From: Sutterella sp. UBA1442
GTDB taxonomy: Bacteria > Pseudomonadota > Gammaproteobacteria > Burkholderiales > Burkholderiaceae_F
Reading direction: 5' to 3'
Length of the DNA: 5,715 bases
NCBI GenBank assembly: GCA_002329575.1
Contig: DCTK01000048.1
Coordinates: 1,636 to 7,350 of the forward strand
The number at the start of each line of letters is the position of its first letter. Position 1 is the first letter of the stretch. Below are positions 1 to 5,715 of this stretch, piece after piece. A model generated the notes under the pieces. That model was not told the DNA's origin. It made no database searches and saw only the letters and a list, made by a program, of their open reading frames with translations. Position numbers and translations under genes: made by a program.

Positions 1-296
1 CAACAATCGTGTTCATGGTGATCATGATGGTGGTGCCCATGGTGTTCGTGCGTCGAATGAGGGGAGGGTGGCGTTTGTGCATCTTCGGCATCATCGAGTA
101 ATTCGGCTCTCAGTCCGGCCTTTTGTAATGCCGCAAGTAGTACCTTTTCATCAACATCGGCACTTTCCACACGTACTTCACGCTTTAAGGTGTTAAAGGT
201 GACCTTAGTGACTCCATCGATTCTATTCAAAGCATCCACGGCTTGATTGCCTTCGACGGCGCAACACATGTCTTCAATAAAGAATTTGTGCAACAT
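1..296 (-). CDS. Heavy-metal transporting P-type ATPase, N-terminal HMA domain (partial)
   Basis: The 5' end of a leftward gene; 98 codons are visible and the rest lies beyond position 1. Residues 3-68 look like a heavy-metal-associated (HMA) ferredoxin-like domain: it opens HKFFIEDMCCAVE and continues with a GVTKV strand and an LLAALQKAGL helix. The metal loop is MCCAVE (C11, C12) rather than MxCxxC; adjacent-Cys loops of this kind occur in Zn/Cd/Pb-type ATPases. Residues 80-98 hold eleven His plus Asp, Glu and a Cys, a probable flexible zinc-type binding stretch before the membrane region. The ATG at 294-296 has an AAGGA ribosome site 8 bases upstream. The gene is divergent from a MerR regulator, and the intervening promoter points at it, which fits metal-induced efflux from the cytoplasm. 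The transmembrane CPC motif and DKTGT site lie outside the window, so a CDF transporter or a free-standing HMA chaperone is not excluded. Confidence 0.8.
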   Translation of the reverse strand, partial: MLHKFFIEDMCCAVEGNQAVDALNRIDGVTKVTFNTLKREVRVESADVDEKVLLAALQKAGLRAELLDDAEDAQTPPSPHSTHEHHGHHHHDHHEHDC

Positions 297-335
297 TTCT
301 ATGGTCCTTGTCTCTATGCAAATTCTGATGCTGTC

Positions 336-366
336 ATTAAAATCCCTATAGTCGCTACAAGCTCAA
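336..366 (-). promoter_or_regulatory. MerR-type promoter and operator of the metal ATPase gene
   Basis: Read leftward, a -35 box TTGAGC (361-366) and a -10 box TTTAAT (336-341) are separated by exactly 19 bases. Ordinary sigma-70 promoters have about 17; 19-20 is the hallmark of MerR-family targets, where the metal-bound regulator untwists the spacer. Within the spacer is an imperfect dyad: CCCTATAG (344-351) and CTACAAGC (355-362) around TCG, with 5 of 8 arm positions symmetric and a perfect inner TAG-N3-CTA core. This resembles operators of the CadR/PbrR/ZntR group. Transcription would begin near 329, giving a leader of about 33 bases. I could not place the regulator's own promoter confidently in the same region. 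Confidence 0.72.
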
Positions 367-400
367 GCGTCTTTTTAGTGAAAACTAAGGAAAACACCTT

Positions 401-880
401 ATGCGTATTGGAGAATTGGCTAAACTCTCAGGCGTCACCGTTGAGACCATTCGCTTCTATGAAGCACAGGGGATTATCCCGAAACCGGCCCGTAGTTTTA
501 ATAACTACCGAAGCTACAACGAAAGTCACCTACGTCGCATGCAGTTTATCCGTCATTGCCGAAGCCTGGACATCAGTCTCGACGACATCAAGATTTTGAT
601 TGATGTGGACGCCCGTCGTAATGAAGACGCGGACAAAGTGCACGCAATGATTGCCTCACACTTAAAAAAGATTGATGAGCAAATAGACTCTTTGAAGCAA
701 TTGCGTCAGCATCTCGGTCTTTTGGCGCTGTGCTGCCATGGCAATCACGCCAATGGTGAGCCTTGCGGCATTATTGAAGGACTCAATCAAGAAGCTTGTT
801 GCCACAATTGTGAAAATCTCAAGCTCAGACGCACGAAAAAATCTGACGGCCATAAAGAAAAGGCTGTTTCAGCTCCCTAA
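401..880 (+). CDS. cadR: MerR-family heavy-metal-responsive regulator, CadR/PbrR type
   Basis: A 159-residue cytoplasmic transcription factor. Residues 1-70 are a MerR winged helix-turn-helix: MRIGELAKLSGVTVETIRFY, then the wing with PARSFNNYRSY and the LRRMQFIRHCRSLDISLDDI segment typical of Cd/Pb regulators. Residues 78-110 form the long antiparallel dimerisation helix. The metal-loop region has CC (111-112), H113, H116 and C122, followed by GIIEGL, close to CadR/PbrR and ZntR. The position normally occupied by the dimer-helix Cys (C77 in CadR, C79 in ZntR) is Ala77 here, and there is an additional CCHNC cluster at 133-137. The tail is basic and longer than usual (typical members are about 130-155 residues). 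AAGGA at 387-391 supports the ATG. It probably represses and, with metal, activates the divergent ATPase promoter. The inducing metal (Zn, Cd, Pb or Cu) cannot be assigned; the cadR symbol reflects family, not proven specificity. Confidence 0.88.
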   Translation: MRIGELAKLSGVTVETIRFYEAQGIIPKPARSFNNYRSYNESHLRRMQFIRHCRSLDISLDDIKILIDVDARRNEDADKVHAMIASHLKKIDEQIDSLKQLRQHLGLLALCCHGNHANGEPCGIIEGLNQEACCHNCENLKLRRTKKSDGHKEKAVSAP

Positions 881-897
881 TTTAGAAGAGAAAATCC

Positions 898-1500
898 ATG
901 TCTAACGAATTATTCTCGGCCGAAGTGTTGATTGCTTTGGGCATCTTGGCCGTACCGACAGCTTGCATCACGTACTTTATTTACGCCATTGCCAAAGTTA
1001 AGCCCGCCGCTCGCCCGATTGTGCATTTTCCTCACGGTGTCGATGGTTGGCTTTTGGTTTTTGTTGCTACGATGGCTTTGTCTATCATTTTGACCGCCTT
1101 TAGTGCGATGAACACCTTGAGCGCGATGAATACTCAAGGGCACATTTACTGGGCAGCCATCTCGCCAGCCATCGTTACGATCGGCTTGTATTGTTATTGC
1201 CTGTGGCTGATTGCCCGCAAGCGTGAAGCGTTTGTGGTCAAGCACACCATTGTGATTTTGTGGGTCGTGGGCCCTATCTCCGTGCTTTTACTGTCCCTTG
1301 TATTTGGTGTAGCCGTTGAGACTTATGCGGTGCTTCGCTCAAGTGTCTACGCGATGCTTTGGACGCTGTACTTTTTATTTTCTAAGCGCGTTGCTTGCAC
1401 CTATGGCACCAAAGCGGTTGATTCCTACGTCGAGGTAGCATTAAAGATGGCCCAAGCGCAAAAAGAGCAAAAAGCCAAAGAAGACGCTTCGAAGAAATAA
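898..1500 (+). CDS. DUF2569-like five-helix inner-membrane protein
   Basis: A 200-residue integral membrane protein of unknown function. Hydrophobic segments lie at about residues 10-32, 50-71, 83-106, 116-140 and 147-163. Two features recall DUF2569 proteins: a GW motif (GWLLVFVA, 50-57) opening the second helix, and the ending YFLFSKRV (158-165) at the last helix; I assign the family from memory of these motifs. The last ~25 residues are a charged Lys/Glu/Ala/Gln tail, probably cytoplasmic. SAMNT occurs twice (69-73 and 75-79) at the end of helix 2. The gene begins 17 bases after the MerR regulator stops, with a purine-rich AGAAGAG site at 884-890 seven bases before the ATG, and is followed by a terminator, so co-transcription with the regulator is likely. 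No metal-ligand cluster is obvious, so a role in metal handling is not shown. Confidence 0.78.
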   Translation: MSNELFSAEVLIALGILAVPTACITYFIYAIAKVKPAARPIVHFPHGVDGWLLVFVATMALSIILTAFSAMNTLSAMNTQGHIYWAAISPAIVTIGLYCYCLWLIARKREAFVVKHTIVILWVVGPISVLLLSLVFGVAVETYAVLRSSVYAMLWTLYFLFSKRVACTYGTKAVDSYVEVALKMAQAQKEQKAKEDASKK

Positions 1501-1510
1501 CCACCAATCC

Positions 1511-1545
1511 AAAGAGCCTGAGATTTATGAACTCGGGCTCTTTTA
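1511..1545 (+). terminator. Rho-independent terminator after the regulator/DUF2569 pair
   Basis: A 12-bp stem pairs AAAGAGCCTGAG (1511-1522) with CTCGGGCTCTTT (1532-1543), with a single G-T wobble and a 9-base loop, and the 3' arm runs into a T tract (1541-1544). It starts 10 bases past the DUF2569 stop codon, so it ends that transcript and separates it from the HerA-like gene. Confidence 0.9.
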
Positions 1546-1581
1546 GTAAAATGGATCGGGTATAACTTTTGAGGACTTAAT

Positions 1582-3084
1582 ATGGAACCGATTTTTGTTG
1601 CTCAAACCGCTCCCGAGCGCGGCTCTCGCGGTCAATTCATTCGACCGGAATTTATCAACCGTCACGGCTGCATTTCTGGCGCAACGGGAACGGGTAAGAC
1701 CGTCACGCTTCAAAAGTTAGCCGAATCGTTCTCTCGAATCGGTGTGCCGGTTTTTATGGCTGACGTAAAGGGAGACCTGACAGGGATTTCCCAGGCTGGC
1801 GAGATGAGCGAAAAGCTTGCGGCCCGTCTTCAAAAGAATGGCTTACCGGCTCCTGTCATGTGCGCTTGTCCTGTCACACTGTGGGACATTTATGCTGAAA
1901 AAGGCCATCCTGTCCGTGCAACGGTCTCTGACATGGGACCTTTGCTTTTAGCCTCGCTATTGAATCTCAATGAGACGCAGACCGGCGTGATCAATGCCGT
2001 CTTTAAGTTTGCCGATGACAACAATCTTTTAGTCTTGGATCTTAAAGATCTTCAAAGTTTGCTTCGTTTTGCCTCTGAAAATGCCGCAAAACTTAAAGCG
2101 CAGTACGGCAATATCTCCGCGGCCAGTGTCGGCGCTATTCAACGAGCACTGTTGCGTCTTGAAACCCAAGGGGCTGATACTTTTTTCGGCGAACCGATGC
2201 TCGATCTCAATGACATGATTCAAACGGTGGACGGTCAGGGCGTCGTTAATATTCTTTCCGCTGACAAACTCATGCAACAACCGATGCTGTACTCCACCTT
2301 CTTGTTGTGGTTATTGTCTGAAATCTATGAGCTCTTGCCGGAAGCCGGCGACTTGGAAAAACCCAAATTTGTGTTCTTCTTTGATGAAGCCCATTTGCTT
2401 TTTGACAATGCGCCCAAAGCCTTATTGGAAAAAGTCGAGCAAGTTGTTCGCTTAATTCGCTCCAAGGGTGTCGGTGTGTATTTCATCTCTCAGTCGCCCG
2501 CTGACATTCCTGATGATGTCTTAGGCCAATTGGGTAACCGCATTCAGCATGCGTTGCGCGCCTTTACGCCTAAAGATCAAAAGGCCCTGAGAACGGTGGC
2601 AGAGACCATGCGCCCCAATCCCGAAATCGATATCGCAGCGGCGATTTTAGAGCTTGGCGTCGGGGAAGCACTTGTGAGTTTCTTGGATGAAAAGGGCAGT
2701 CCCGGTATTACAGAACGGGTTTGGATTGCCACACCGGGCTCGCGCATGGGGCCGGCAACCGAAGAAGAGCGCGCACAGGTTCTTGCCGATTCTTTAGTTG
2801 CCGGTGTCTACGAGAAAGCCGTCGATCGTGAAAGCGCCTATGAGACGATTGCTGCGATTGAAGCAAAGCAAGAAGCTGCTGAACAAGCTGCTAAAGAGGC
2901 CAAACAATCGAGTGCTCTGGAAGATTTTCTCTTTGGCTCAGAAGGACCCCGAGGCGGTCATCGTGAAGGGTTATTTGAATCCGTAGCGAAGTCTGTCGTG
3001 CGCACACAAACTCGTCGCGCAGTTAATAAAGGCTTGGAAGGCATCATTCGCGGAGTCTTGGGAACGATTTTAGGTAAACGTTAA
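1582..3084 (+). CDS. yjgR: HerA-like P-loop ATPase, YjgR/DUF853 family
   Basis: A full-length 500-residue cytoplasmic ATPase, the same size as E. coli YjgR. It belongs to the FtsK/HerA P-loop group but has only the HerA C-terminal-type core (DUF853), without the N-terminal HAS barrel of true HerA. Walker A is GATGTGKT (33-40). ADVKGDLTG (60-68) follows, a family hallmark. Walker B is FVFFFDEAH (263-271) with D268 and E269. The sensor-like ISQSP (302-306) leads into [21 protein letters not shown] (308-328), with R320 and R326 as plausible inter-subunit arginines. An Ala/Glu/Lys/Gln-rich probable coiled coil spans about 426-443, and the C-terminus is a basic, glycine-containing amphipathic tail. 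All catalytic residues look intact. The biological role of this family is not established; DNA translocation is inferred from its relatives. GAGGA at 1571-1575 lies 6 bases before the ATG. A TATAAC at 1561-1566 could be a -10 box, but the leader would be only about 9 bases and no -35 is visible. Confidence 0.93.
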   Translation: MEPIFVAQTAPERGSRGQFIRPEFINRHGCISGATGTGKTVTLQKLAESFSRIGVPVFMADVKGDLTGISQAGEMSEKLAARLQKNGLPAPVMCACPVTLWDIYAEKGHPVRATVSDMGPLLLASLLNLNETQTGVINAVFKFADDNNLLVLDLKDLQSLLRFASENAAKLKAQYGNISAASVGAIQRALLRLETQGADTFFGEPMLDLNDMIQTVDGQGVVNILSADKLMQQPMLYSTFLLWLLSEIYELLPEAGDLEKPKFVFFFDEAHLLFDNAPKALLEKVEQVVRLIRSKGVGVYFISQSPADIPDDVLGQLGNRIQHALRAFTPKDQKALRTVAETMRPNPEIDIAAAILELGVGEALVSFLDEKGSPGITERVWIATPGSRMGPATEEERAQVLADSLVAGVYEKAVDRESAYETIAAIEAKQEAAEQAAKEAKQSSALEDFLFGSEGPRGGHREGLFESVAKSVVRTQTRRAVNKGLEGIIRGVLGTILGKR

Positions 3085-3106
3085 TCGTTCTGACATGCTT
3101 AAAAGC

Positions 3107-3132
3107 AAACCGCCCGAATCTCGGGCGGTTTT
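3107..3132. terminator. Shared bidirectional terminator between convergent genes
   Basis: A perfect 11-bp stem (AAACCGCCCGA at 3107-3117 with TCGGGCGGTTT at 3121-3131) closes a 3-base loop. Reading rightward the stem ends in TTTT after the ATPase gene. Reading leftward it ends in GGTTTGCTTTT, 12 bases past the lipoprotein stop. It can therefore serve both converging transcripts. Confidence 0.92.
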
Positions 3133-3143
3133 GCGTCAGAAAG

Positions 3144-3530
3144 TTACCTCATATCCACTTCGTCGTCTTCACCGGTTAACCACTCAGTTTTGATGGTTAA
3201 GGGCTTATATTCGCGCTTAGGCGCATCCAAGAGCCCAACGCAGCGGAAGACATAAGTCACTTCGGGGCCAACTTCGGGAGACTTTGCACGTTGCGTTGTT
3301 GCTTGAAGCGGTTGCATCCCGGTGTTTCTAGACTGACAGTACTCTGTAGCCATTTGGTGCGCGTGGTCGCGCACATCGATTTCTTGCTTCACCCATGGTT
3401 GCATGAGTTTGATTTCATAGGTGTTGGCCGAAAGTTCTCTGAAAGACTTCTGTTGCGGATTGCCCGTTGTGACGCAACCGGCTAAGGCCGATGCGATTAA
3501 AGAAGCGGTAATAATCGTAGCGAAACGCAT
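3144..3530 (-). CDS. Small lipoprotein of unknown function
   Basis: A 128-residue protein with a lipoprotein signal peptide: basic MRF, a hydrophobic run, and the lipobox LAGC (16-19), so lipidation at C19 is expected. The +2 residue is Val, not Asp, which by the E. coli Lol rule favours outer-membrane sorting. The mature part has just two further cysteines, C65 (ATEYC) and C97 (VFRC), a likely disulfide, and an acidic end (EDDEVD). I do not recognise a named family; the AxxYC...FRC layout resembles small uncharacterised proteobacterial lipoproteins. The ATG follows a rather distant AAGGAT (3541-3546, 10 bases between). It lies 57 bases downstream of the DUF4143-type gene on the same strand with no hairpin between, and ends at the shared terminator, so it may be read from its own promoter and by read-through. 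Confidence 0.82.
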   Translation of the reverse strand: MRFATIITASLIASALAGCVTTGNPQQKSFRELSANTYEIKLMQPWVKQEIDVRDHAHQMATEYCQSRNTGMQPLQATTQRAKSPEVGPEVTYVFRCVGLLDAPKREYKPLTIKTEWLTGEDDEVDMR

Positions 3531-3568
3531 TTTTACTTCAATCCTTGCTGAAAAAAGTTGACGTTGAC

Positions 3569-3597
3569 ATTGTACCGAGCGTGTGAGTTAAAGGTTA
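3569..3597 (-). promoter_or_regulatory. Candidate promoter of the lipoprotein gene
   Basis: Read leftward, TACAAT (3569-3574) is a good -10 box. The hexamer 17 bases upstream, TAACCT (3592-3597), is a poor -35. A start near 3562 would give a leader of about 32 bases. The -35 region overlaps the last codons of the upstream gene. Only the -10 is persuasive. Confidence 0.35.
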
Positions 3598-4763
3598 GAG
3601 ACAGAAACAATGGCATAGGCCGTTTGTTCAATTGTCTCCGTTGCATCGCTGATAAAGACCGGATCATCGCGCCGTTCTCCCATTCGTACCAAAACGTCCA
3701 TTTCACGAATAGCCGCCTTCATCGGCGTACAACGCTTCGATAAAAACGCTAACGGCAAAAGCGACTGAGGCCTTGCAATCACAAGCTCAATGTGTCGACG
3801 AGCGGTATCCCGATAAAAGTAAAGGGGAGCATCAAGCCCATGGGCATAGTATCCCTTTATGATTTCTGCGGCACAAAAGCCCGCAAAAATTCCCGGATAG
3901 TGCTCGCTAGTCAGTAATGCTTGAGAATCCCGAATGTCTAACAGGTGACATAAAAGTCCGGAATCGGTATAGGCCACTTTGGCGCGCTTGACTTGCCTGC
4001 GCGTGGAGAGTTTAAGACTTGGAACTTCAAAGAGCACTCCGCTTTCAATTAAAAAGCGAGTCCAATACATGGCCGTGCCGTAGCTAATATGAGCTTGTTT
4101 TGCCAACTGATAGTGATTGATCTCTTGCATATTGGCCGCAGCCAACGCTTTCATATAGTCATAAAAGCGAGTATCTTTAGCGACCCGCAACACGCCTCTG
4201 ACGTGATTGTTGAAAAACTCGGCAAGCCATGACTCGTAAAAAGCACTGTTGCTGACCATTGCATCAGGTCGTGGCATAAAACCGTTTCGGATCGTATCGA
4301 AAAGTCCCACGGTTGGATAGCTCATCGTTATCGGTATGTGCGTTTTGCCAAAAGGCACGGCATTCATGCCGGACAATTCTCGTTGCGACAAGGGCATTAA
4401 GCGATAGACCTTGGCCGCGCCGGTTTCAAGCAATTTGAGCTTTGCTTCTTCGGGCAAATAGCCCGTCATCACAACAAACACACCGTCCTCGGGAGCGGGG
4501 AGGTGATTAATCAGATCGGGAGCACACTCAATGTGGTTGATGGCTAAGCTTTTACCATATACCTCAAAAAAGACCGAGGGCTGAGTCGTTGCCAGATTTC
4601 TCGGATGCAAATCGTGCAAATCTAAGCGCGAAAGGTCACGAAAAACCGAGTCAACAAGCGCCGCTTTGCCGACACCGGGCATCCCTTCGATGAGGATGTA
4701 GTGATACTCTTTGGCTTCTTGAGAGAGCGTTTGAAAGAGCGTACGAGCAGTTAAGGTTTGCAT
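3588..4763 (-). CDS. AAA_14/DUF4143-type ATPase-like protein with degraded catalytic motifs
   Basis: A 391-residue protein counted from the ATG at 4761-4763. Its layout matches the AAA_14 + DUF4143 family. The N-terminal P-loop domain has Walker A GMPGVGKA (27-34), with Lys33 kept but Ala where Thr/Ser normally binds magnesium. The Walker B position reads LAINHIECAPDLI (73-85), against the usual LxIDEIQxAPxLL, so Asp-Glu is Asn-His. VMTGY (98-102) and MPLSQREL (123-130) match the sensor-1 strand and PLSxxEL block. The middle (about 215-248) looks like the family's helix-turn-helix. YTDSGLLCHLL (265-275), AAEIIK (298-303) and YFYRDTARRHIELVI (315-329) match DUF4143, but the nuclease-like EIDLVI...PIEVK positions are HIELVI and PLAFL. 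Family members are poorly understood. An in-frame TTG at 4827-4829 would add 22 residues; neither start has a clear ribosome site, and the ATG gives the usual distance to Walker A. Frame and scaffold are intact, so this is not obviously a pseudogene. Confidence 0.78.
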   Translation of the reverse strand: MQTLTARTLFQTLSQEAKEYHYILIEGMPGVGKAALVDSVFRDLSRLDLHDLHPRNLATTQPSVFFEVYGKSLAINHIECAPDLINHLPAPEDGVFVVMTGYLPEEAKLKLLETGAAKVYRLMPLSQRELSGMNAVPFGKTHIPITMSYPTVGLFDTIRNGFMPRPDAMVSNSAFYESWLAEFFNNHVRGVLRVAKDTRFYDYMKALAAANMQEINHYQLAKQAHISYGTAMYWTRFLIESGVLFEVPSLKLSTRRQVKRAKVAYTDSGLLCHLLDIRDSQALLTSEHYPGIFAGFCAAEIIKGYYAHGLDAPLYFYRDTARRHIELVIARPQSLLPLAFLSKRCTPMKAAIREMDVLVRMGERRDDPVFISDATETIEQTAYAIVSVSNL

Positions 4764-4828
4764 GTCGTCGTTTTGTTTTTGTATTTTTTGAAATCGGGTT
4801 TCAATTTTATCAACAGGTTCAAACTGCA

Positions 4829-4852
4829 AACGATTTTTAAAACAAAATCGTT
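4829..4852. repeat. Perfect 9-bp inverted repeat in the divergent intergenic region
   Basis: AACGATTTT (4829-4837) and AAAATCGTT (4844-4852) are exact reverse complements around a 6-base spacer. The repeat sits between the DUF4143-type gene and ansB, next to a possible ansB -10 box (4870-4875). It could be an operator for a dimeric regulator or a hairpin in the leader of the leftward gene. It lacks a following T tract of terminator quality in either direction. Confidence 0.6.
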
Positions 4853-4875
4853 CTTATGGTTTGTACGAATATTAT
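4848..4875 (+). promoter_or_regulatory. Weak candidate promoter of ansB
   Basis: TATTAT (4870-4875) is a good -10 match on the plus strand and lies in AT-rich DNA. No good -35 exists at the right distance; TCGTTC (4848-4853, 16-base spacing) is poor, so an activator could be needed. The right arm of the inverted repeat overlaps this -35 position. An alternative, TTGTAC (4861-4866) with TTTCTA 17 bases later, is no stronger. Confidence 0.3.
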
Positions 4876-4907
4876 CTAAGCATTTTCTATTAGACAATAA
4901 CTTGATA

Positions 4908-4925
4908 ACCTGCTTTTGGGCAGGT
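4908..4925 (+). other. Leader hairpin upstream of ansB
   Basis: ACCTGC (4908-4913) pairs with GCAGGT (4920-4925) around the loop TTTTGG. It lies 18 bases before the ribosome site and would be in the 5' untranslated region if transcription starts near 4880. It is followed by CCCTTTA, too poor in T for a convincing terminator. It may stabilise the mRNA or be incidental. Confidence 0.4.
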
Positions 4926-4956
4926 CCCTTTATCTCACAACTGAGGAGCACTCATC

Positions 4957-5715
4957 ATGAAAAAATCTCTTTTAGCGGTTGCATTGAGCCTTTCTTTGGC
5001 CGGAACGGCTTTTGCAGCCGAATTGCCCCGCGTAGCCATTTTGGCCACGGGTGGCACGATTGCAGGTGCTGCTGCTTCGAGCACACAAACCACGGGCTAT
5101 AAGGCCGGCGAAATCGCTATTCAGACCTTGATTGATGCCGTTCCCGCCATGAAGGATTATGCTCAAGTGACGGGTGAACAAATCGTAAAGATCAGCTCCA
5201 ACAACTTGACCGATGATGTTCTGCTTCGTTTGGCCAAGCGTTGCAATGAATTACTCGCTGACCCGAAGGTCTCCGGCGTGGTGATTACGCACGGCACCGA
5301 CACGATGGAAGAAACGGCTTACTTCCTGAACTTGACCGTCAAGAGCAAGAAGCCTGTGGTGCTCGTGGGCGCTATGCGTCCGGCTACGGCTATCTCGGCT
5401 GACGGCCCGATGAACCTTTTGAACGCTGTTAAGCTTGCCGTTGACCCGAAGGCACAAGACCGCGGCGTGATGATCGCATTAAATGACCAAATTAATGCGG
5501 CTCGTGAAACCACGAAGACCAATACCACGAACGTCGACACGTTCCAAGCACCGACCTTGGGTGTGTTGGGCTATGTTGCCGGTGGCGTGAACTACTTCAT
5601 GCGTGATACGACCTTCAAGCACACGCATGAAACGGTCTTTGACGTGAGCAAACTCGACAAGTTGCCGCGCGTTGACATTGTTTACTCGCACGCTAATGAC
5701 GACCGTACGTTGGTT
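4957..5715 (+). CDS. ansB: Type II (periplasmic) L-asparaginase, C-terminus cut off
   Basis: Hydrolyses L-asparagine to aspartate and ammonia, usually as a periplasmic homotetramer; some relatives also use glutamine. The first 253 codons are present; E. coli AnsB has 348 residues, so roughly 95-100 are missing past the right edge. A Sec signal peptide (MKK, hydrophobic core, AFA-A) is likely cleaved after A20. The catalytic set is visible: nucleophile T34 in ATGGTIAG, Y48 in the flexible lid, S81 in KISSNNLTDDV, T114 and D115 in THGTDTMEET, and K187 in TTKTNTT, matching E. coli T12, Y25, S58, T89, D90 and K162. The Glu donated by the neighbouring subunit (E283) is outside the window. The signal peptide separates it from cytoplasmic type I enzymes. 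GAGGAG at 4943-4948 lies 8 bases before the ATG, a strong initiation site suggesting high expression. It is divergent from the DUF4143-type gene. Confidence 0.95.
   Translation, partial: MKKSLLAVALSLSLAGTAFAAELPRVAILATGGTIAGAAASSTQTTGYKAGEIAIQTLIDAVPAMKDYAQVTGEQIVKISSNNLTDDVLLRLAKRCNELLADPKVSGVVITHGTDTMEETAYFLNLTVKSKKPVVLVGAMRPATAISADGPMNLLNAVKLAVDPKAQDRGVMIALNDQINAARETTKTNTTNVDTFQAPTLGVLGYVAGGVNYFMRDTTFKHTHETVFDVSKLDKLPRVDIVYSHANDDRTLV

Noticed and set aside
20..50. Short CAT/GGTG-like repetitive pattern as a DNA-level repeat
   Set aside because: It is explained by the run of His codons in the leftward coding frame.
243..599. Plus-strand open frame of 118 codons overlapping the ATPase start, the promoter and the regulator
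   Set aside because: It crosses a clear divergent promoter and overlaps two well-supported genes in other frames; its residues resemble no family.
910..1245. Minus-strand open frame of 111 codons inside the DUF2569-like gene
   Set aside because: Shadow of a gene whose forward translation has clean membrane helices; no ribosome site or family signal.
3091..3107. TGCTT/AAGCA mini-hairpin as an independent terminator
   Set aside because: The stem is only 5 bp and it is adjacent to the much stronger 11-bp shared terminator.
3557..3568. Tandem GTTGAC repeat as a direct-repeat regulatory site
   Set aside because: Only two 6-base copies; too short to distinguish from chance.
4902..4936. TTGAT (4902-4906) and TCACA (4934-4938) as FNR and CRP half-sites, since E. 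coli ansB is controlled by both
   Set aside because: Only half-sites are present with no partner arm at the right spacing, and both lie downstream of the likely -10 region.
4758..5102. Plus-strand open frame of 114 codons spanning the intergenic region into ansB
   Set aside because: It runs through the intergenic region and then out of frame into the well-supported signal peptide and catalytic region of ansB.
5251..5691. Several minus-strand open frames opposite ansB
   Set aside because: Antisense shadows of a gene with strong codon bias; no start signals and no recognisable protein.

Overview
The window reads as ordinary chromosome of a Gram-negative proteobacterium, most likely a betaproteobacterium of the order Burkholderiales. 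Support for this: a CadR/PbrR-type MerR regulator divergent from a His-rich heavy-metal ATPase, a lipobox lipoprotein, a YjgR-type HerA-like ATPase and an exported type II L-asparaginase. The moderate base composition and the periplasmic asparaginase would fit a gut Sutterellaceae-like organism, but that placement is inference. No IS element, CRISPR array, tRNA, rRNA or phage gene was seen, and no gene-free stretch exceeds 300 bases (the longest is about 190).

Left end (1-1545): a metal-resistance module. The 5' end of a heavy-metal transport gene, with an N-terminal HMA domain and a His-rich stretch, runs leftward off the window. Rightward from the same intergenic region runs a MerR-family regulator. 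Between them lies a promoter with the 19-bp spacer and imperfect dyad typical of MerR-controlled promoters, pointing at the transporter. The regulator is followed after 17 bases by a five-helix DUF2569-like membrane protein, and the pair ends at a strong intrinsic terminator.

Middle (1546-3590): a 500-residue HerA-like P-loop ATPase (YjgR/DUF853) is transcribed rightward. It converges on a small lipoprotein gene, and one hairpin between them can terminate both.

Right (3588-5715): a leftward gene encodes a protein with the AAA_14 + DUF4143 architecture whose catalytic motifs look degraded throughout. It sits upstream of the lipoprotein gene with no visible terminator between them, so the two may be co-transcribed. 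A divergent intergenic region carrying a perfect 9-bp inverted repeat and a leader hairpin separates it from ansB, the secreted L-asparaginase gene, which runs off the right edge.

Most of this is known gene families. The items most worth a second look are the apparently dead DUF4143-type ATPase and the MerR regulator that lacks the usual dimerisation-helix cysteine while carrying an extra C-terminal Cys cluster. I see no convincing evidence for a wholly new multigene system.
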